Part shown: one piece after another, positions 15,167-24,338 of the stretch
How the letters are laid out: every line of letters starts with the position of its first letter
Position numbering within the stretch: position 1 is the first letter of the stretch
Assembly (NCBI RefSeq): GCF_000378145.1
Contig: NZ_KB899281.1
Location: 62,001-126,000, forward strand
Source of the DNA: Saccharibacillus kuerlensis DSM 22868
Lineage (GTDB): Bacteria; Bacillota; Bacilli; Paenibacillales; Paenibacillaceae
Direction: 5' to 3'
DNA: 64,000 bases
The notes under the pieces: model-generated
Told to the model about the DNA's origin: nothing
Seen by the model: only the letters and a program-made list of their open reading frames with translations
Databases searched by the model: none
Translations under genes and position numbers: made by a program

Positions 15167-17593
15167 ATGAAGGATATATTAGAAATCGTAGCGCTAAACT
15201 GGTTTTTTTTAACAATTTCATTAATAGGCTCGATTACGGCTTGTATAATGATTGCCTACGGTACATCATGGCGGCATTCGGAGCTTCGGACGGGACGGGT
15301 CAGGCGGCGGCAGGGACTTGTCGTACTGCTTGGAACCGCAGCTTTTAGCATTGATCATATTGTCGCGCCACTTTCCTTGAATTTGGAAATCAACAGCGAT
15401 TACTATGCGATTCATTTGATCTTTACTGTCATTGGCTGCTTCACAGCAACATGGCTTGCGATTCGTTACGCTGTAGTGTCTGCCAATAGCCCTTCACGTT
15501 TTTTTGTAACTGGAATTATTGTGTCGTCTACTATTCTGCTGTTTGATTACGCAAATGTGATCTTCTTATTTCGCGACTTGGCTGTCTGGAACCCCGATCT
15601 TGTAGCCATGACCACAGCTCTTACTTTCTGTACGGGTTTCGCAGTGATTCGGCTGTTAACCCTGTCCAATCGCAACCGCGAGCATGGTTTGCATTCTCGC
15701 TGGACGGTCTGGGGAATTATACTGTGCGGTCTCGGGCTATATAGCATTCCTCTCTTGTGCATACTTTCCGTGTTGCCGCTGGATCTTTATACACAAAGCG
15801 GCGAAATTGGAGCCAATCGAGCGTTTTTACATCCTTATATTTACACACTGTTTATCATTTGTTTGTTGGTTGCCATTCCCGATAACTTCGTACACGTCCG
15901 TGAGAAACTGCAAAGAAAAAAAATGATCGAACGCGAGCAGCATTATATTTCCTTGTACGAACATAATCCGGACAGCGTATTGGAATTTGACAGTGAAGGC
16001 ATTGTGACAGGAATGAATACACGAGCTGAAGGCGTGATGAAAAAGCTGGGCAAAAAAGTAATGGGTGTTCGCTTCAGCGAAATATTTTCGGCTGAACAGC
16101 AGCGTATTGTAAATGAACATATGAAACTTGTATTGAGCGGAAAAACAGGAACGACGGAAGTTGACCTTCAAGGTCCGGACGGTTATACGGAATCATATGC
16201 CCTCACATCGCTGCCAATCTGGGTCGGTCATCATATTGTTGGTGCATACAGCATTGCTAAAAATATTACAAAACGCAAGCGCGATCAGGAAACCATTCGG
16301 CATCTTGCCTATCACGACGAGCTAACGGGGCTGGCCAATCGTCGTTCGTTTGAAGTAACTTTGGAACGATACACCAATTATGGATCAAGCAAACCGATTC
16401 CCTTTACCCTGCTGTTTGTCGATCTTGATCGATTCAAAAGGCTCAATGACTTCTTCGGACATGCTTTCGGCGATCTTGTCATCAAGTATGCAGGCCGTTT
16501 AATTAAGGAGAGCATCCCTGCGGACGCTTTCCTCGCACGAATGGGCGGCGATGAATTTACGGTCATTTTGCCTAGCGTACATGAGAGCGACGATATTAAA
16601 AAGTGGGCAGGTCTTATTGTTGAACGCTTCAATGAGCCATTCGATATCGGCAAACATACGGCAAAGCTATCCGCTTCGGTTGGCATTGCGCGCTATCCGG
16701 AGGATGGGTTGGTAGGCGAACTGCTCACCAAACATGCAGATGCTGCGATGTATGTAGCCAAGCAGAACGGCAGCGCCCAGTATCGCTTTTACGATGCGGA
16801 CAGCGACCGAAACAGTCAGGAAGAAATTCGATTAGAGCAAGAACTGGAGGATGCGGTTGAACAAAACCAGCTGCGTCTCTTATACCAGCCAAAATTCGAT
16901 ATCCGCAGCGGGGAGACAATCGGTTACGAAGCACTCGTTCGTTGGCATCATCCTGTCCTTGGCGAAATTCCACCGCTTCGCTTTATCCCATTGGCCGAAA
17001 AGAACGGAATGATCGTGCCGATCGAGCAGTGGGTACTGCGTACCGCTTGTTTGCAGGCAAAAAGCTGGCAAAGTGAAGGGCACCCGCCTCTTCCGATCGC
17101 TGTCAATATTTCTCAGGTCCATCTGATGAAACCCGATATCTATGAGACGATTCTTCAAACTTTGAGCGAAACGAACTTTGATCCAACTCTTCTGGAACTG
17201 GAAATTACGGAAAGTGCGATGATGCATAATGAAGAGCACGTCATCGAAATTCTCGACAAGCTCAAAGCTGCAGGTATTTCGGTCTCAATGGACGACTTTG
17301 GCACCGGATACAGTTCACTTAGCTACCTGCACAGTCTGCCGATCACCTGCTTAAAGATCGACCGGTCATTCATTCGCAAAATCACGACTGATAAGGACAG
17401 TAAAGCGATTGCCGAAATGATTATTTCCATGGCCAAGCAGCTGGAGCTCACAATCATTGCCGAAGGTGTGGAGACTCTTGAGCAGGTCGCTTTATTGGAG
17501 GAACTGCAGTGCTATAATGTGCAGGGGTTCTATTACAGCCGCCCATTGTCTCCAGAACAGATCCATTATAAGAACAGCATAACCGCCTCCTGA
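15167..17593 (+). CDS. Membrane PAS-GGDEF-EAL protein (c-di-GMP turnover)
   Basis: An 808-residue integral membrane signalling protein. Seven hydrophobic segments fill about residues 8-245 in an MHYT-like layout, but the M-H-Y-T motif is not conserved. A PAS domain covers about 260-375. The GGDEF domain has an intact ARMGGDEF active site but no upstream RxxD inhibitory site. The EAL domain is intact: YEALVRW, IAVNISQ, LELEITES, DDFGTGYSSL, LKIDRSF, IAEGVE, VQGFYYSRP. Both synthesis and hydrolysis of c-di-GMP are possible; the complete EAL set suggests hydrolysis at least. GGCGGGAG precedes the ATG. It is monocistronic with its own terminator. Confidence 0.93.
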   Translation: MKDILEIVALNWFFLTISLIGSITACIMIAYGTSWRHSELRTGRVRRRQGLVVLLGTAAFSIDHIVAPLSLNLEINSDYYAIHLIFTVIGCFTATWLAIRYAVVSANSPSRFFVTGIIVSSTILLFDYANVIFLFRDLAVWNPDLVAMTTALTFCTGFAVIRLLTLSNRNREHGLHSRWTVWGIILCGLGLYSIPLLCILSVLPLDLYTQSGEIGANRAFLHPYIYTLFIICLLVAIPDNFVHVREKLQRKKMIEREQHYISLYEHNPDSVLEFDSEGIVTGMNTRAEGVMKKLGKKVMGVRFSEIFSAEQQRIVNEHMKLVLSGKTGTTEVDLQGPDGYTESYALTSLPIWVGHHIVGAYSIAKNITKRKRDQETIRHLAYHDELTGLANRRSFEVTLERYTNYGSSKPIPFTLLFVDLDRFKRLNDFFGHAFGDLVIKYAGRLIKESIPADAFLARMGGDEFTVILPSVHESDDIKKWAGLIVERFNEPFDIGKHTAKLSASVGIARYPEDGLVGELLTKHADAAMYVAKQNGSAQYRFYDADSDRNSQEEIRLEQELEDAVEQNQLRLLYQPKFDIRSGETIGYEALVRWHHPVLGEIPPLRFIPLAEKNGMIVPIEQWVLRTACLQAKSWQSEGHPPLPIAVNISQVHLMKPDIYETILQTLSETNFDPTLLELEITESAMMHNEEHVIEILDKLKAAGISVSMDDFGTGYSSLSYLHSLPITCLKIDRSFIRKITTDKDSKAIAEMIISMAKQLELTIIAEGVETLEQVALLEELQCYNVQGFYYSRPLSPEQIHYKNSITAS

Positions 17594-17614
17594 GAGAAAT
17601 AACTTACAGCAGCG

Positions 17615-17652
17615 AAAGCCTTCAATTTGTCTATGACAAATGAAGGCTTTTT
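17615..17652 (+). terminator. Rho-independent terminator after the GGDEF-EAL gene
   Basis: AAAGCCTTCATTTGTC-type stem: AAAGCCTTCA pairs with TGAAGGCTTT, with an inner ATTTGTC/GACAAAT pair, then a T run. Confidence 0.92.
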
Positions 17653-17798
17653 ACTTTTTTATAAGAACTATTAAAAGAAAAAAATAATGTAATGAAAAAT
17701 TCACAATAACAAAAACAAAATTAAAATACCGAAAAATGAGGATCATAAAAAAGCAGCATTAAAATCATGTACAATACATACAAAAAGGAGGAGTCTCA

Positions 17799-18653
17799 AT
17801 GTCTGCATTTCAATTCAAGGCCGGCGATACCGCAGCTCTGATTGCCTGCTCCGACGGCCTTCTGCCGGAAAGTCGTCCTCGAATCGATACCCTGATTAAA
17901 CATTTGCAAGATTTTGGGCTTCGGATTGTGGAATCACGTACGCTGATGCGTAAAGACAGCAGAAGTCCATTTAGCGGAAGCCCGGCGGAAAGAGCGGACG
18001 AGCTGAACCGGTTGTTCGCCGATCCGGGTATCGCTGCAATTTTCGATATATCCGGCGGCGATTCTGCCAATCAGATACTTCCTCTAATCGACTATAAGAA
18101 AATTAGAAGCAGTGGAAAGCCCTTATTTGGACTGAGTGATCTGACAACAGTGCTGAATGCAGTCCAGACACGGAGCGGCATTCGCACCTACCATTACCGA
18201 ATGATGAATCTGATTGGCGCATACGGAGAACGTCAGCGGGAACAATTCTATCGGACTTTTTTCAAAGGGGAGTCGGATCTTTATGATTTTGATTTCGAAT
18301 TTCTACAGGGAGAAGATTTGAACGGCGATGTGATCGGCGGAAATCTGCGCTGCCTGCTTAAGCTGGCAGGAACGCCTTACTGGCCCGATTTTTCAGACAA
18401 GGTCCTACTGTTGGAGTCGCTGGGCGGCGGTGCCAACCGTATCGTATCGCTGCTGTCGCAGCTGTCCCAGACCGGAGCGCTTGAACGCTGTTCGGGACTG
18501 CTGCTGGGCACTTTTACCGAATTGGAGAATCGCAACGAGTTTGGAATTGTGCGTGATTATGTACTGGAGCTAACACAGAAAAAACGGATTCCTATTGTCA
18601 AATCGGATAGGATTGGACATGGAGAAGATGCGAAGTGCATCATACTGGGCTAG
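17799..18653 (+). CDS. S66-family peptidase (LD-carboxypeptidase / MccF-like)
   Basis: A 284-residue cytoplasmic serine peptidase of the family that removes terminal D-residues from muropeptides (LdcA) or inactivates microcin C-type nucleotide peptides (MccF). Family marks are [12 protein letters not shown], the nucleophile serine in FGLSDLTT, the glutamate in LLLESLGG and the histidine in [21 protein letters not shown] precedes the ATG. It ends 11 nt before msrAB and is probably cotranscribed with it. The exact substrate cannot be read from the sequence. Confidence 0.85.
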   Translation: MSAFQFKAGDTAALIACSDGLLPESRPRIDTLIKHLQDFGLRIVESRTLMRKDSRSPFSGSPAERADELNRLFADPGIAAIFDISGGDSANQILPLIDYKKIRSSGKPLFGLSDLTTVLNAVQTRSGIRTYHYRMMNLIGAYGERQREQFYRTFFKGESDLYDFDFEFLQGEDLNGDVIGGNLRCLLKLAGTPYWPDFSDKVLLLESLGGGANRIVSLLSQLSQTGALERCSGLLLGTFTELENRNEFGIVRDYVLELTQKKRIPIVKSDRIGHGEDAKCIILG

Positions 18654-18664
18654 GAGGTCACAGA

Positions 18665-19669
18665 ATGAGGATTGGCGGTCGCTGGTTCGGTAAAAACAAA
18701 TCGGCTCAATTTTCTGCAGAGCAGAGTTCGTCTGTCCGTGAAGGAGTGACGAAACAGTCGTTTGACCAAGCAACATTTGCGGGCGGATGTTTCTGGTGCA
18801 TGGTAGCGCCGTTCGACGAGCTGCCCGGTATCGTTTCGATTGTGTCCGGCTACACCGGAGGTCATACCGAAAATCCTACTTACGAAGAAGTAGGAAGTGA
18901 AACGACCGGGCATGCGGAAGCTGTGCAGATTACGTTTGATCCCAATTTGTTTCCTTATTCGAGACTGCTTGAATTGTTCTGGCAGCAGATTGATCCGACG
19001 GATGCGGAAGGACAGTTTCAGGACCGGGGCGCTTCTTATCGAACGGCCATTTTCGTACATAGCGAATATCAGCGGCGCGAAGCGGAAGCATCCAAAAAGG
19101 CGCTGCAGAAGAGCGGAAGATTCAAAGGGAAAATCGTAACAGAAATTACGGAAGCAGGACCCTTTTACCCCGCGGAAGAAGAGCATCAAGACTATTACAA
19201 ACGCAGATTCGGTCATTACCGGTTGTATCGGCAGCATTCCGGGCGGGAAACATTTATTCGCAATCATTGGAATACCGACAAAGACCGTGAGCGGCTGAGA
19301 AAAGAACTGACGGAAACAGAGTATGACGTCATGATTCGCGGCGGCATGGAGCGGGCGTACGACAATGCCTATTGGAATGAATACCGTTCCGGCATTTATG
19401 TCGATAGATTGAGCGGCGATCCGCTGTTCGATTCGAAAGACAAATACGATGCGGGAGACGGTTGGCCCGCCTTCTCGAAGACGTCCGATACCCATTTGGT
19501 GCGACGAGAAGCGGATTTGGGCGGTGGAGAAGTACGGACTGCACTCGTTAGTCGACTAACTGGCATGCGTCTAGGTTATTTGCTTTACGACGGACCCGGT
19601 TCAAATCGTCTCCATTATCGGGTGAACTCTGCTGCTTTGCGTTTCATACCGACCCAGACAGACGATTGA
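18665..19669 (+). CDS. msrA: MsrA-MsrB fusion with an apparently inactive MsrB domain
   Basis: A 334-residue fusion. The MsrA half (about 33-190) reduces methionine-S-sulfoxide; its catalytic cysteine is C42 in GGCFWCM, and the [12 protein letters not shown] segment is intact. The C-terminal MsrB-like half (about 195-334) keeps the fold markers [24 protein letters not shown] and NSAALRFIP. The catalytic Cys of RYCIN is replaced by arginine (HYRVN, R319), and the two His of HLGHVF are R302 and Y305. The resolving and zinc cysteines are also missing. So MsrA activity is expected and MsrB activity is not. AGGAGG at 18653-18658 sets the ATG at 18665. Confidence 0.92.
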   Translation: MRIGGRWFGKNKSAQFSAEQSSSVREGVTKQSFDQATFAGGCFWCMVAPFDELPGIVSIVSGYTGGHTENPTYEEVGSETTGHAEAVQITFDPNLFPYSRLLELFWQQIDPTDAEGQFQDRGASYRTAIFVHSEYQRREAEASKKALQKSGRFKGKIVTEITEAGPFYPAEEEHQDYYKRRFGHYRLYRQHSGRETFIRNHWNTDKDRERLRKELTETEYDVMIRGGMERAYDNAYWNEYRSGIYVDRLSGDPLFDSKDKYDAGDGWPAFSKTSDTHLVRREADLGGGEVRTALVSRLTGMRLGYLLYDGPGSNRLHYRVNSAALRFIPTQTDD

Positions 19670-19744
19670 TGAAAGTAAATAGATTGTCTAATCTCTCACA
19701 GCCTTATTATTTAAAAATAAAATTTAGGGTTACGATATTCGGTT

Positions 19745-19758
19745 TGAAAGCGTTATAA
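19745..19758. promoter_or_regulatory. Candidate cre site overlapping the -10 of the AraC-type regulator
   Basis: TGAAAGCGTTATAA matches TGWAARCGYTWNCA except for the second-last base, and overlaps a TATAAT -10 (19754-19759). CcpA binding here would repress the pectin-island regulator when preferred sugars are present. Confidence 0.45.
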
Positions 19759-19792
19759 TATGGAAGAATATTATAGACGCTGGAGGAATTCT

Positions 19793-22036
19793 ATGAAAAA
19801 AGGAAGAATGTTCTACAAAACGTTTATTCCGATTCTCCTGTTGGGTGTAGGCCTAGCGGTCAGCTTCGGCATCTACACGTACATTCAAACGGTTCGATCC
19901 GTACTCGACAGCGTAGCCGAGGAGAAGCAGAATTCCATTACTCAGATCAAAAATAACCTAGAGCAAAAAATAAGAACTATTGAATACGCTTTCAATACGT
20001 ACAGTACGACAAGTTCTTTTGACGAAGTTGTAAACAATCCGATTACTGAAAGAGACTTTATCGCTTACCGCGAGGTCAACTCTCAATTGAATTACATAGC
20101 GACCATGGGGCTTGAAGGTGCGGAATATACGTTGATCAGCTTGAATCAGGATTGGAAAATTTCGAATGGCACATTATCGCGCATCAGTACTCAAGAGAAG
20201 GAAGAGCTTTATAATCAGTATATCGACAATAGAGAAAAGGGCTTGTTCTGGATCAAAACAGAGACGGGAATCCGCTTTGTGAACACGCTGCCGGCTTTTT
20301 CGAACAGGAAGGAAGCCATCGCTTTATCCGATATTTCGTTGGCAACGCTGAATCGTACACTGCGTACGGAGGAAGGAGCCCGCGTCTTTATTCTGAATAA
20401 GCAGGGCGATCTCATGTACGATACGGAAGTACAGTCTTCGGATGAGGTTCTGAACGGAGAGCAGCGGATCAATCTGGTTCAAACGACCGCAGACGGCGAG
20501 TTGGGCGGAATCATTGACGGGGAAGCAAATGGAGAAGGTCAATTAATTTATTCGCGTTCGGCTTACAATAACTGGACGTATTTTACCGTACTCGACCAAC
20601 GGGAGATTGCCGGTGCGCTGCAGGCGACCCGTTTTGGTTTGATCGCCATGGAATTGGCATTAATTCTGCTTATCGCCGTGGTCGCTTACTGGACCGCTTC
20701 TCGTTTTACCAAGCCGATCAGCCAGATTACCCGCAGCCTTCCGGCTCATGCGACACTGCCGGGACATAACGAAATCGATTGGATCTTGACGTCGATCAAC
20801 CGTCTTCTGAGCGAGAAGCAGAGTCTGGAAAGTCTAATGGAAGCGGAGCAGCCTCAGTTGGAGACTCAATTTGTATTGAATCTGTTCCGTAACCGGATCT
20901 CCGCAGCGGAGCTGGATCGTCAGCTGCAGCGGCTCGGCTACGAAGGCAGCGAGTCACGCCAATATGTGACGATGCTCGTCCAGCTCGACAACGTCGGCAA
21001 ACGGGATACCCCTGACCGTGATGTTCTGCTGCTGGCTGTGAACAAGATCGCCGAAGAGATTATCCCTGCAGGGCAGCGGATGCTTCCGGTTATCTTAAAT
21101 GATGACACGCAGGCAACCATCCTCATGTTCGATAATATGGATGAGCAGGAAATCCGCCGCAAGATGCTGGAGTATGCCAAAGAAGTTATTCGTACCGTCA
21201 AAGAATATCTTAAGCTTTCCGTAAGCGTGGGCATCAGCCGGGCCCAAGGGAAGCTGCTGAAAAGCAAAGAGTCATGCGAAATGAGCAAGCAGGCGCTGCA
21301 TCAGCGTTTGAATCTTGGCAAGGAATCGATTATTTTCTATGAAGACATTACCGGAGTCGTATCGGGACCAGTTCTGCTGCATTATCCGGTCGAGCTGGAG
21401 TCCAAACTGTTCGATGCCATTCGTTTGGGGGATGAAGAACGGGTGTCGACGGCACTTTATCCTCTGCTGGCAGAGTTTATGAAAAAAAGCCGCAGTTCGA
21501 TGAACCTCGAAGTGATGCTGATTCGGCTGGTTAACAATCTCATTCAATTGGAACAGCTGCTTGGTATCGAGGTGCTGTTAACAGCGGATAATCATGCTCT
21601 ATACCACCGCCTGCTTAGTATCCGCAATCCCGAAGAAGTAGAACGGATTCTGGTCGAACAAGTTATTTTCCCGATGGTGCAGAGCATGAAGAAAAAGACG
21701 AACGAGCAGTTCCGCTGCTTGTCGCAGACTATCGCGGATATTGTGCGTGAAGAATACGACCAGGAGCTGTCGCTTGAAATGATCGGAGAGCGGCTGCATT
21801 ATAATCCGAATTATTTGAGCAGCATTTTCAAAAAGGAATTCGGCGTTACATTCAGCGATTACTTGATGGGGTACCGGCTGGACATGGCAAAAAAGTGGCT
21901 GACCGAGACGGACCAGACCGTCAAAGAGATCGCCGAGCGGTTACAGTATCAAAATCCGCAAAACTTTATCCGCTCTTTCCGCAAAAAAGAACAGGTGACA
22001 CCAGGGGTGTACCGCAAACTTAGGCAAAATGTATAA
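19793..22036 (+). CDS. Membrane-bound AraC-family sensor-regulator
   Basis: A 747-residue one-component regulator common in Paenibacillaceae beside sugar ABC transporters. A transmembrane helix (about 11-32) is followed by an extracellular Cache-like region to about 285. A second helix (LIAMELALILLIAVVAYW) follows, then a cytoplasmic linker and a C-terminal AraC domain with LSLEMIGERLHYNPNYLSS and VKEIAERLQYQNPQNFIRSF, the two helix-turn-helix units. GGAGGAATTCT precedes the ATG at 19793; an in-frame ATG at 19760 is less good. It lies next to the pectin oligosaccharide genes, which are its likely targets. The ligand is unknown. Confidence 0.92.
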   Translation: MKKGRMFYKTFIPILLLGVGLAVSFGIYTYIQTVRSVLDSVAEEKQNSITQIKNNLEQKIRTIEYAFNTYSTTSSFDEVVNNPITERDFIAYREVNSQLNYIATMGLEGAEYTLISLNQDWKISNGTLSRISTQEKEELYNQYIDNREKGLFWIKTETGIRFVNTLPAFSNRKEAIALSDISLATLNRTLRTEEGARVFILNKQGDLMYDTEVQSSDEVLNGEQRINLVQTTADGELGGIIDGEANGEGQLIYSRSAYNNWTYFTVLDQREIAGALQATRFGLIAMELALILLIAVVAYWTASRFTKPISQITRSLPAHATLPGHNEIDWILTSINRLLSEKQSLESLMEAEQPQLETQFVLNLFRNRISAAELDRQLQRLGYEGSESRQYVTMLVQLDNVGKRDTPDRDVLLLAVNKIAEEIIPAGQRMLPVILNDDTQATILMFDNMDEQEIRRKMLEYAKEVIRTVKEYLKLSVSVGISRAQGKLLKSKESCEMSKQALHQRLNLGKESIIFYEDITGVVSGPVLLHYPVELESKLFDAIRLGDEERVSTALYPLLAEFMKKSRSSMNLEVMLIRLVNNLIQLEQLLGIEVLLTADNHALYHRLLSIRNPEEVERILVEQVIFPMVQSMKKKTNEQFRCLSQTIADIVREEYDQELSLEMIGERLHYNPNYLSSIFKKEFGVTFSDYLMGYRLDMAKKWLTETDQTVKEIAERLQYQNPQNFIRSFRKKEQVTPGVYRKLRQNV

Positions 22037-22083
22037 CCTCATTCACGGCACTCAACATGTTCAAAAGATACTTCGAGCAAGAA

Positions 22084-22121
22084 GGCCCCGTGCTCCTGTG
22101 ATTGCACAGAAGTACGGGGCC
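22084..22121. terminator. Hairpin between convergent regulator and permease genes
   Basis: GGCCCCGTGCT pairs with AGTACGGGGCC; the T-rich side (CTTCTTG) favours the minus-strand permease transcript. It probably serves both. Confidence 0.65.
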
Positions 22122-22180
22122 CGCTTGAGTTATACGAATTTTATACGAATCGTGCACGGAGAAGCTTGAATGGATGAAAA

Positions 22181-23068
22181 TCAACCTTTGACTGCACCGA
22201 GCAGAGCGCCTTTGGTAAAGTGCTTCTGTACAAACGGATAAGCGATCAGCATCGGTACGGTAGCCACGACGATAACGGCCATTTTGATCGTCTGGGCGGG
22301 AGGAATAACGTCGACCGATGTTCCTTCGGCCTGCATACCGCTGGACACGATCACAATCTGACGCAGCAGAACCTGGATCGGCCATTTTACCGAATCATTG
22401 AGATATAGAATAGCAGTCATGTATGTGTTCCAGTAAGAAACACCGTAGAACAATGAGATCGTCGCGATAGAAGGCAGTGCGAGCGGCAGCATAATTTTGA
22501 AAAAGACACCGAAATCGTTACTGCCGTCGATCTTGGCGGATTCCTCCAGCTCAGGGGGAAGCGCCTGGAAAAAGTTACGCATAATAATCAGGTTGAACGC
22601 ATTGATCGCAACAGGCAGAATCAGTGCCCAGTAAGAGTCAATAAGGCCGACACCTTTAACAACGAGGAATGTCGGAATCATGCCGCCGCTGAAGAGCATG
22701 GAGAATACCACGACAAAGTTAATGAAATTGCGTCCTCTCAAATATTTGCGCGACAGTCCGTAAGCCATCAGCGCAGTCAGCGCCATACTGACCAGTGTAC
22801 CGACCAGCGTGACACCGATCGAGACGCCTAGCCCTTTGAAAATAGTTGGAGTAGATAAAATGTAACGATAAGCATCCAGGGAAAACGTAGTGGGAAACAA
22901 AATGAAGGGCTTGGATACGACTTCTTGGGTCGACGCAAATGAACTGGCGATAACATTGACGAACGGGAGCAGGCAGATCAGGGCGATGAGAGTCAGCAGC
23001 GTATAGTTGATGATATCGAACAGCCGACTGCCCAGTGTCTGCTTGCGGGTTGAGGATAAATGCTTCAT
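22181..23068 (-). CDS. ABC sugar permease, LplC/YtcP type
   Basis: A 295-residue inner-membrane permease for carbohydrate import, with about six transmembrane helices and the EAA loop (EESAKIDGSNDFGVFFKIML). It begins MKHLSSTRKQTLGSRLFDII; the ATG at 23068 has AGGAGG 8 nt upstream, better than the GTG at 23077. The last residues, FTKGALLGAVKG, are typical of this family. It is the natural partner of the LplB-type permease at 23348 but lies on the opposite strand, so the two halves of the channel are transcribed divergently. Confidence 0.93.
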   Translation of the reverse strand: MKHLSSTRKQTLGSRLFDIINYTLLTLIALICLLPFVNVIASSFASTQEVVSKPFILFPTTFSLDAYRYILSTPTIFKGLGVSIGVTLVGTLVSMALTALMAYGLSRKYLRGRNFINFVVVFSMLFSGGMIPTFLVVKGVGLIDSYWALILPVAINAFNLIIMRNFFQALPPELEESAKIDGSNDFGVFFKIMLPLALPSIATISLFYGVSYWNTYMTAILYLNDSVKWPIQVLLRQIVIVSSGMQAEGTSVDVIPPAQTIKMAVIVVATVPMLIAYPFVQKHFTKGALLGAVKG

Positions 23069-23249
23069 GTGATGCACCTCCTAGGGGACTTGAATGCCTA
23101 CTTCAACGATAACAGCGTCCGGTCGTTCCGTATATAATCCGCGGATGAGATCGTTCACCTTTCAATCCTTGTGTGCCGAATAATCATCATCCACTATAGT
23201 AATCATCAGTTGAGTTCAGGAGGAAAGGAATGGCGTAGTGGCGCGGTTT

Positions 23250-23263
23250 TGTAAGCGTTATCA
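23250..23263. promoter_or_regulatory. Canonical cre (CcpA) site between the divergent permeases
   Basis: TGTAAGCGTTATCA is a full match to TGWAARCGYTWNCA. It overlaps a possible -35 (TTGTAA, 23249-23254) for the plus-strand operon, whose -10 would be TATATA at 23273-23278. Carbon catabolite repression of the pectin genes is the expected result. Confidence 0.75.
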
Positions 23264-23347
23264 TTTGATGATTATATACGGAATGTCCGCTGGAGTTTAC
23301 GCTGAGGATGCAATCGGAATTCAAAGTGAGAGTGAGGTTGGTAAACG

Positions 23348-24310
23348 ATGGCAAAGCCGGTGAACGTGTCGGATGCGTCCCTGCTGAAGCTGGATCGTCA
23401 AGCGGTACGCAAGCGTCCATTCGGAATACGCAAGCACATACTGCTCTATCTGATGATCCTGCCCGGTTTCCTCTATTTCGTTGTTTTCAAGTATTTTCCG
23501 ATGGGAGGGCTTGTGATCGCGTTTCAGGATTACCAGCCCTATCAAGGCATCCTGGGTAGTCCATGGGTAGGCTTTAAGCATTTTGTTCGGCTGTTTACGG
23601 AACCTACCTTCTTTATGCTGCTGCGCAATACGCTCGTCCTGTTTGCACTGAATATCGTCGTCTTTTTCCCGCTGCCAATCATTCTTGCACTTATGCTGAA
23701 CGAAGTTCGGCACCGCTTTTTCAAAAACTCGATCCAGACGATCGTCTATATCCCGCACTTCATGTCATGGGTTATCATCGTCTCGATCAGCTACGTATTC
23801 CTTACAGTTGACGGCGGAGTATTGAATGAACTGCTGGCGTCAATGGGACTGCCCAAGATCAGCTTCCTGACATCGCCGGAATGGGTACGAACCGTCTACA
23901 TCGGACAAATTATCTGGAAAGAGCTTGGCTGGTCGACCATCATCTACCTGGCTGCGATTACAGTCGTCGATACGCAGTTGTATGAAGCGGCAGATATGGA
24001 CGGAGCGAGCCGGCTGCGCAAGACTTGGCATGTGACGCTTCCAGCGATTCGTCCAGTCATTATTACGCTGCTTATCCTCCAGATCGGCAGTACATTGGAT
24101 CTCGGCTTTGAGCACATGTACTTGTTATTGAATTCCCTGAACCGCGAAGTGGCGGAGATTTTCGATACGTACATCTACACGGCGGGGCTTAAAAACGGAC
24201 AGCTCAGCTACAGTACGACAGTCGGTTTGTTTAAAGGTGTAGTCGGACTGGTTCTGGTTATACTCTCCAACCGACTCGCTAAAAAACTTGGGGAAGACGG
24301 CGTGTATTAA
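23348..24310 (+). CDS. ABC sugar permease, LplB/YteP type
   Basis: A 320-residue inner-membrane permease with six predicted helices and the EAA loop YEAADMDGASRLRKTWHVTL. The segment FVVFKYFPMGGLVIAFQDY near the N-terminus is typical of the LplB family, which imports complex plant-polysaccharide oligomers. The ribosome site is weak (GTGAGGTTGG). It is the first gene of the plus-strand operon, 28 nt before the binding-protein gene. No ATPase is encoded nearby; in Bacillus a shared MsmX-type ATPase drives such importers. Confidence 0.93.
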   Translation: MAKPVNVSDASLLKLDRQAVRKRPFGIRKHILLYLMILPGFLYFVVFKYFPMGGLVIAFQDYQPYQGILGSPWVGFKHFVRLFTEPTFFMLLRNTLVLFALNIVVFFPLPIILALMLNEVRHRFFKNSIQTIVYIPHFMSWVIIVSISYVFLTVDGGVLNELLASMGLPKISFLTSPEWVRTVYIGQIIWKELGWSTIIYLAAITVVDTQLYEAADMDGASRLRKTWHVTLPAIRPVIITLLILQIGSTLDLGFEHMYLLLNSLNREVAEIFDTYIYTAGLKNGQLSYSTTVGLFKGVVGLVLVILSNRLAKKLGEDGVY

Positions 24311-24338
24311 CTTCATTTCAAAGAAAAGGGGTAATCAC

